A stretch of 64,000 bases of DNA from Streptomyces albus subsp. albus (GTDB lineage: Bacteria > Actinomycetota > Actinomycetes > Streptomycetales > Streptomycetaceae): assembly GCF_000719865.1 (NCBI RefSeq), contig NZ_JOID01000003.1, positions 124,001 through 188,000 on the forward strand. Reading direction: 5' to 3'. Of the stretch, positions 59,327 through 64,000 are shown one piece after another. Each line of letters begins with the position of its first letter. Within the stretch, counting starts at the first letter, position 1. Position numbers and translations under genes: made by a program. Under the pieces are notes generated by a model that did not search any database, was not told the origin of the DNA, and worked only from the letters and a program-made list of their open reading frames with translations.

Positions 59327-59840
59327 CGCCGGTACTCCTCTCGTTCGTCCACCGGATCCCGGATGTCCGGGCCCCGGTTCGGGTGTGGTTCACCGCCCGC
59401 CGCTCACGGCTCCGCTCGGCGCGGAAACCGTTCGCGGTCCTCCGTCGGCGCGGCACGCCTCACCAGGCGGTACGCCTCCTCGTGCGGTTCGGCTCATGGT
59501 CGGTTCGTTGGAATGGATCACGTCCGGTACGCCGAACGAGGCGTCCGGAGGGGAAAGTTGGGGCCGGCCCGAGGGCTCGGGTCGAGGCCGGTTCCGGCGC
59601 CGGCCGCGTCGGGCCGGGCGCCCGGGGCGGGGCCGGTCCGCCGACGGCCCGGTACCGGAGCGGTGGCCGGCGCCGGTACCGGTGCGGTGCAGGCCCCGGC
59701 CCGCGCCGGCCGGACCGGACCGTCCTCGTCCGCAGGCCGGTTCGCGGCCCGGTTCGGGGCCCGGTCGCGACCCGGCCTGTGGGAGGCCGGGCCGCCGGGG
59801 CCGCCCCGGCCGTGCTCGGGGCCGGAGCCCGCCGGGTGGA
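59327..59840. other. Intergenic, no gene seen
   Basis: 514 bases between amidase and DUF6519-type gene. GC-rich with GGCCGGTxCCGG-like repeats around 59580-59780. No credible gene. Confidence 0.5.
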
Positions 59841-61586
59841 TCAGCTCTTCCCCGCCGCCCCGTCGCCCTCTTCGCCGCTGCCCTCCTCCGGGGCCGAGTC
59901 CGGGGCCGAACCCGCCGCGGACGCCGCGCCGCGTCGCCGCCGCGCCGTGGCCCGGCTGCCCGTTCCGGATGCGCCGGAGGCGCCGGGGGTGCCGGATGCG
60001 GCTGAGGAATTGGACTGGTCGCCGCCGCCGTCAGGGCCGTCTGCGTCCCCGGCCCCGGCCCGCGCCGCCTCCGCCCGCGCGTCGGCCTCCTCCGCGGCCT
60101 TCGCCTCCGCCTCCGCCTGTGCCTCGGCCGCCAGTTCGGCCTCGCTCGCGGGCGGCACCGGAACGCCGAGCGGCCCGAAGACCATCCGCAGATCGGCGAT
60201 CGCGCCCTCGCCCGTCACCCAGCCCAGCGGCGCGTAGTGCACGCTGATCCCGGCGGGCGGCCGCAGCAGCGGCCTGCGCGCCGCGTTCACCGGCCACTCC
60301 ACCGAGCCCGTGGCGGTACGGGCCGGGACGATCCAGTGGTCGCCGGACCGGTACCGGCCGCCGGCCTCGAAGTACACCTCGACGCCGTCCTCCAGCGGCA
60401 GCCAGCGGCCCTCCTCGATCCGGGCCGCGCCGCCCCGGAAGCGTCCCGCCGCGCCCTTCCGGCCGCGCGCGGAGCCCTCCTTCTGGTCCCAGCGGCGCAG
60501 GAAGGGGTGCAGCTCCGGCCGCCGCCCGACGCGCGGGTCCGGCTCGCCGGACAGCCGCACGCGCCGCCCCGGCAGGTCCAGCTCCTCCACCCGCAGCAGC
60601 GGCAGCGGTTCGCCGCGGCTGGTGTAGGCGGTGTCCGTGAACTCGACCCAGTCGCCCACGTTCAGATCCAGCTTGTCGTCGCTGCCCAGGGAGGCCAGCT
60701 CGACCCAGGTGCCGTCCAATTCGTCGACGGGGAAGACCACGGAGCCGTTCTCCCGCGACCACTTGAACGTCGCCTCGCCCGCCGCGCCGCCCTCGTGGAC
60801 CTCCACCCGGTAGAGCTGGTTCTCCGGCCCCCGGTACCGGGCGTCCGGCGCGGTGAGGCACGGGTCCTCGTCCGCGCGGGCGGGCCGCTCGCTCCGGGCC
60901 GCCAGCCGGGAGCGGCCGGCGCGCTCCTTCTCCACCCAGGCCCGGAAGGCCTCCCGGACGGCCGGCTTGTCCGGGTCCTCGCCCAGGCCGTCCAGCGCCG
61001 AACCCTCCAGCGGCAGCACCTGCCAGACGACCTTGGTGCGGGCCGCGGTGTCCGGCAGGGCGGAGCCGAGGGCCACCTCGCGCAGCTCCGGGTCCTCTGC
61101 CGCGGTCACCGAGCGCTCCCACACCTTCAGGTACATGAGGTACGGGTAGCGGCCGGGCAGCCGGTCCTCCGGGCACTCAGGGTCCCGGAAGCCGTCCGGC
61201 TGGTCCCAGTACGTCCAGGTGGCGGGCGGTTCCGGCTCGGCCGTCCCGCCGCCGTCCGGGCCGTCCCCGGCGTCGTCCCCGACGGCGTCGCCCGGCCGCG
61301 GGCGGTCCGCGTCGCAGAGGATGCCGTCGACGTAGTAGCGGCCGCCGCCGATCGTCAGGTCGTCCAGCTCGCGGCTGCCGGTCAGCCGGTCCACGGCGAA
61401 ACCGGCGGCACCGGCCGGGCCGCCGTCCGGGCCGATCAGGTCGCGGGCGGTGGTGCGGGCCAACTGGAGCTGGATGGCGGTCTGTTCGTTGGCGTCGGCG
61501 TCGAGCTGCACCCGGCCCTGCTGGGCGATCACGGCCGAGTAGTGGCGGTCCGGGCGGTGGGTGAAGCGGGAGATGTCTGCGTACAT
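59841..61586 (-). CDS. DUF6519-type protein, tail-like locus
   Basis: A 581-residue protein whose N-terminus, MYADISRFTHRPDRHYSAVI then QQGRVQLDADANEQ, is the signature of proteins I recall as DUF6519, found in phage-tail-like and contractile-injection (eCIS) loci. The middle is beta-rich (GGAAGEATFKWSRENGSVVF, VELASLGSDDKLDLNVGDWV). The last 110 residues are Ala/Glu-rich and then Gly/Ser-rich and disordered (AELAAEAQAEAEAKAAEEAD, SASGTPGASGASGTGSR), with an RRRR patch. ATG 61586 follows GAGGGGG. Its neighbours are an endolysin-like amidase and a tail/beta-helix protein, all in the same direction. Confidence 0.8.
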   Translation of the reverse strand: MYADISRFTHRPDRHYSAVIAQQGRVQLDADANEQTAIQLQLARTTARDLIGPDGGPAGAAGFAVDRLTGSRELDDLTIGGGRYYVDGILCDADRPRPGDAVGDDAGDGPDGGGTAEPEPPATWTYWDQPDGFRDPECPEDRLPGRYPYLMYLKVWERSVTAAEDPELREVALGSALPDTAARTKVVWQVLPLEGSALDGLGEDPDKPAVREAFRAWVEKERAGRSRLAARSERPARADEDPCLTAPDARYRGPENQLYRVEVHEGGAAGEATFKWSRENGSVVFPVDELDGTWVELASLGSDDKLDLNVGDWVEFTDTAYTSRGEPLPLLRVEELDLPGRRVRLSGEPDPRVGRRPELHPFLRRWDQKEGSARGRKGAAGRFRGGAARIEEGRWLPLEDGVEVYFEAGGRYRSGDHWIVPARTATGSVEWPVNAARRPLLRPPAGISVHYAPLGWVTGEGAIADLRMVFGPLGVPVPPASEAELAAEAQAEAEAKAAEEADARAEAARAGAGDADGPDGGGDQSNSSAASGTPGASGASGTGSRATARRRRGAASAAGSAPDSAPEEGSGEEGDGAAGKS

Positions 61587-61747
61587 GAAGGGGTCCCCCT
61601 CGGAAAGGTTCGGTGCGGCCGGCCGGGGCGCGGTTCCCCGCGGCCTCCGCCGGCCGCGGTGGCTCTGGTGGCCTCGGCGGCCCCCGGTGGCTCTCTCGTT
61701 GATCAGTGACGGTGACGGTGACGGTGATCCGTGACCGGGATCGGTGC

Positions 61748-64000
61748 TCAGGTGACGGTGATGACCCCCGCGTCGGTGCCCGCGGGCGCGTACTCGGCCA
61801 GCCGCGCCCGGAGGCTGTCCATCCGCTGCGGCTCGTACAGGTCGTGGAAGACGCCCATCTCGGAGCCGTCGTCGGCGCCCCGGCGGATCTCCTCGGCGCA
61901 GGCCGCGGCGAGCCGCGCGTACGCCGGGGTGCCGTACCGCTCGCTCTCGAACAGCGGCCGCACCCGCCCCGCCTCCTCCGGGCCGGCCAGGTCCGGCTGG
62001 CAGCGGTGGCGGCGCGGCGTGCGCGAGCCCGGCGGGACGTAGCTGTACCGCAGACAGCCGATGCCGCGCCGGGCCACGTGCATCCGCCCGGTGAAGACGC
62101 TGTTCTCCGCGATCCGCACGGCGTGGGTGTGGACCTCTCCGATCACCGTGCTGCGGTGTGCGTGCAGCACGGCGTGGGCGTGCCGGCAGTCCGGGGCGGA
62201 GAGGGCGGGCAGGGTGTGGCCGGTGGCGTCCAGGACGCTGTCCCGCAGGTGGATGGCCGGCGGGTCGGTGCTCACCTCGTCCCCGATGACCTCGATGGTT
62301 CCGAGGACGCTCCGCTCGATCTGCAGGCAGGCGGTGGTGCGTTCGAGGACGACGCTGGGCTCCTCGGGGGAGGCCGGTTCGCAGTCCGGCTCCAGGGACC
62401 AGCCGGGCACCAGGGTGCAGTGGCGCAGGACGACCGTGCCGACCGGTCCGGTGACGTTGATGCCGCGGCCGGTGATCAGCAGGCCGTCCAGGACGACGCG
62501 GGAGGGCTCGTGGTGCCGGCAGCCGTGCGGGCCGGGGCGGTGGCCGGGACCGCCGGTACGGTCCGCCGGCTTCGTGCTTGCCGTCGTTCCGTCCGCCGTT
62601 CCCCCGGCCGTTCCCTCCGCTCCTTCCGCCTCCGCCTCCACCGCCGCGCCCGGTCCGCCGTCCCCGTGGCCGTGGCCGCAGTCGCAGCCGTGCGCGCGGA
62701 TGTTGAGCGCGTCCGGCCGGTTGCTGTACCAGTCGAGGAGCCGGATCACGGGCCGGGTGCCCTCGGCCGCGCGCACCTCCAGCCGGTCGCCGGGCCGCAG
62801 GTCGAAGTCCAGCTGCTCCTGGTAGGCGCCGCTGTGGGTGATCTCGATGACGCCCTCGGGGCCCACCCGCCCCTCGCGCCGGTCCTGCCGCCAGCGTTCG
62901 TAGGCGTCCATGATCCGCAGGAAGCTCTGGCCGGGCCCGACCCGGTAGACCTTCGCCGTCGCCGGGGTGTCGCGGTCCCGGTCGTACTCGCCGCCGCCCA
63001 AGTCGTCACCGAAGGCGTAGTGGTAGCTCACCCACACCCCCCGCCGGGGCGCGGAGCGGGAGGCGAACGCGATCCTGCCGAGCTCCGGGTCCACCGCCAC
63101 CTGCCCGCGCTGCGGCCGGTAGCGCCAGTCCGTCAGATCCGCCACGACGATGTCCGACAGCGGCACCGGCTCGTCCCGGCCGTCCCGGTGGATCTCCAGG
63201 CTCTTGCCGGGCCCGTAGTAGTCGGCGAGCCGGTCCGCGAACTGCCGGCGCCGGATGTACGCGGGGACGTTGTCGACGGTCGCGACGTGCGCGGCGGACG
63301 GCTCGGGCTCCGGCTTGGTCACCAGCCGGGTGTCGTTGCCGAGGATCGAGAAGGTGTAGAGGTTGCGGGCCCGGTCGACGCAGTACGCGGGCGCGTTCGT
63401 CACCGGGTACGGCTTCAGCCGCCACACGAACAGGCCGACGCCGGCCGGGGTGAGGCCGCCGGGCCGGCGGGCGGAATCCGCGCGCCGGACATCCGCGGAG
63501 CGGGCCGTCGCGCCGAACGGGCCGCCCGCCAGGTCCAGTTCCGCCGAGTCCCGCAGGTCGGCGAGCCGGCCGCGCCCGGAGCGCCGGGCGCGCACCGCCG
63601 CGGTCTCCGGCCCGTACAGCCGCACCGGCTGGTGGTGGGAGAGCAGCCGGGAGAACTCCACGGCGCGCGCCGGCCAGCCGGCCACCGACTGCGCCAGCTC
63701 CTCCAGCAGCGGCAGGGTGCCCTTGCGGCGCCGGTTGGCGACCGTGGCGGCCACTTCCCGGCGCGGTGAGAGCGCCGCGGCCAGCCGCCGCCGGGAGAGG
63801 TCCGGCCGGCCGCCGTCCTCCGGCCCGGTGGCGAGCAGGTGTTCGTAGCCGGGCAGTGGGCGGTGGCCCACCAGATCGCCGAGGTAGGGCAGCACCCACT
63901 CGGCGGCCGTCTCCACGAACCAGTCGTCGTATTGCTGTTCGACGCCGCTGCGGACCAGGTCGACCTGTTCGGCGATCACCGCGAGCAGCGCGCGCAGCGG
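61748..64000 (-). CDS. Phage-tail-like protein with beta-helix domain (start outside window)
   Basis: At least 750 residues; the frame is open to base 64000 (PLRALLAV before VIAEQVDL), so the start lies beyond the window. The N-terminal region, QYDDWFVETAAEWVLPYLGD, followed by LVGHRPL, is typical of tail/baseplate-associated proteins in phage-tail-like loci. A middle part (LKPYPVTNAPAYCVDRARNL, FSILGND) is also conserved there. After residue 480 a right-handed beta-helix is suggested by regular short strands: VVLDGLLITGRGINVTGPVG, VVLRHCTLVPG, ACLQIERSVLGTIEVIGDEV, AIHLRDSVLDATGH, VRIAENSVFTGRMHV. A role in baseplate or fibre is inferred. Confidence 0.78.
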   Translation of the reverse strand, partial: PLRALLAVIAEQVDLVRSGVEQQYDDWFVETAAEWVLPYLGDLVGHRPLPGYEHLLATGPEDGGRPDLSRRRLAAALSPRREVAATVANRRRKGTLPLLEELAQSVAGWPARAVEFSRLLSHHQPVRLYGPETAAVRARRSGRGRLADLRDSAELDLAGGPFGATARSADVRRADSARRPGGLTPAGVGLFVWRLKPYPVTNAPAYCVDRARNLYTFSILGNDTRLVTKPEPEPSAAHVATVDNVPAYIRRRQFADRLADYYGPGKSLEIHRDGRDEPVPLSDIVVADLTDWRYRPQRGQVAVDPELGRIAFASRSAPRRGVWVSYHYAFGDDLGGGEYDRDRDTPATAKVYRVGPGQSFLRIMDAYERWRQDRREGRVGPEGVIEITHSGAYQEQLDFDLRPGDRLEVRAAEGTRPVIRLLDWYSNRPDALNIRAHGCDCGHGHGDGGPGAAVEAEAEGAEGTAGGTADGTTASTKPADRTGGPGHRPGPHGCRHHEPSRVVLDGLLITGRGINVTGPVGTVVLRHCTLVPGWSLEPDCEPASPEEPSVVLERTTACLQIERSVLGTIEVIGDEVSTDPPAIHLRDSVLDATGHTLPALSAPDCRHAHAVLHAHRSTVIGEVHTHAVRIAENSVFTGRMHVARRGIGCLRYSYVPPGSRTPRRHRCQPDLAGPEEAGRVRPLFESERYGTPAYARLAAACAEEIRRGADDGSEMGVFHDLYEPQRMDSLRARLAEYAPAGTDAGVITVT

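Overview
The window is high-GC actinobacterial DNA, almost certainly from a Streptomyces chromosome core. The signs are very high G/C at third codon positions, GTG and TTG starts behind GGAGG-type ribosome sites, and a gene order of guaB - guaB3 - glpD - Ser/Thr kinase cluster - succinate-semialdehyde dehydrogenase - GMC oxidoreductase - chorismate mutase - guaA - pcrA - icmB that I recall from the guaB-to-icmB stretch of streptomycete genomes. No rRNA, tRNA or CRISPR array was seen. About 43 protein genes are supported.

Layout. 0-7 kb: the end of guaB, then guaB3, a small Pro-rich membrane protein, a nucleotide-sugar dehydrogenase whose usual catalytic Cys is Gly, glpD and a secreted serine hydrolase. 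7-18 kb: four transmembrane Hanks-type kinases in tandem; the second is a pseudokinase interrupted by about 740 residues of Gly/Pro-rich sequence. 18-27 kb: aldehyde dehydrogenase, ChoD-like GMC oxidoreductase, a sortase-type (LAETG) surface protein, a possible structured RNA, chorismate mutase behind a Phe/Tyr leader-peptide attenuator, guaA and a Uma2-type protein. 27-32 kb: DoxX, then a LiaFSR-like envelope-stress module built on PspC domains (PspC/LiaF-like protein, PspC-histidine kinase, LuxR-type regulator). 32-34 kb: an RloA/RloB-like ATPase plus TOPRIM-like pair, a likely defence module. 34-38 kb: an ArsR-rhodanese / TusA / DsrE operon for reactive sulfur, divergent from an MFS exporter. 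38-45.5 kb: two peptidoglycan peptidases flanking pcrA, plus a lipase; the NlpC/P60 gene has a clear c-di-AMP (ydaO) riboswitch. 46 kb: icmB.

46-56 kb holds the most promising poorly described system: a MoxR AAA+ ATPase, a DUF5682-type protein and a VWA protein in one operon, facing a SWIM zinc-finger protein and a DUF5691-type protein on the other strand, with an MmpS-like lipoprotein between them. 56.9-58.4 kb is an IS200/IS605-group element with TnpB, no TnpA, and a divergent 52-residue ribbon-helix-helix protein. Its right end coincides with the stop codon of a peptidoglycan amidase. From there to the window end the amidase, a DUF6519-type protein and a tail/beta-helix protein look like part of a phage-tail-like or contractile-injection locus that continues past position 64000.

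Cell-envelope biology is the common thread: membrane kinases, the LiaFSR-like module, peptidoglycan hydrolases and c-di-AMP control, set among purine, glycerol and aromatic housekeeping genes, with two accessory patches (RloAB-like; IS plus tail-like genes).
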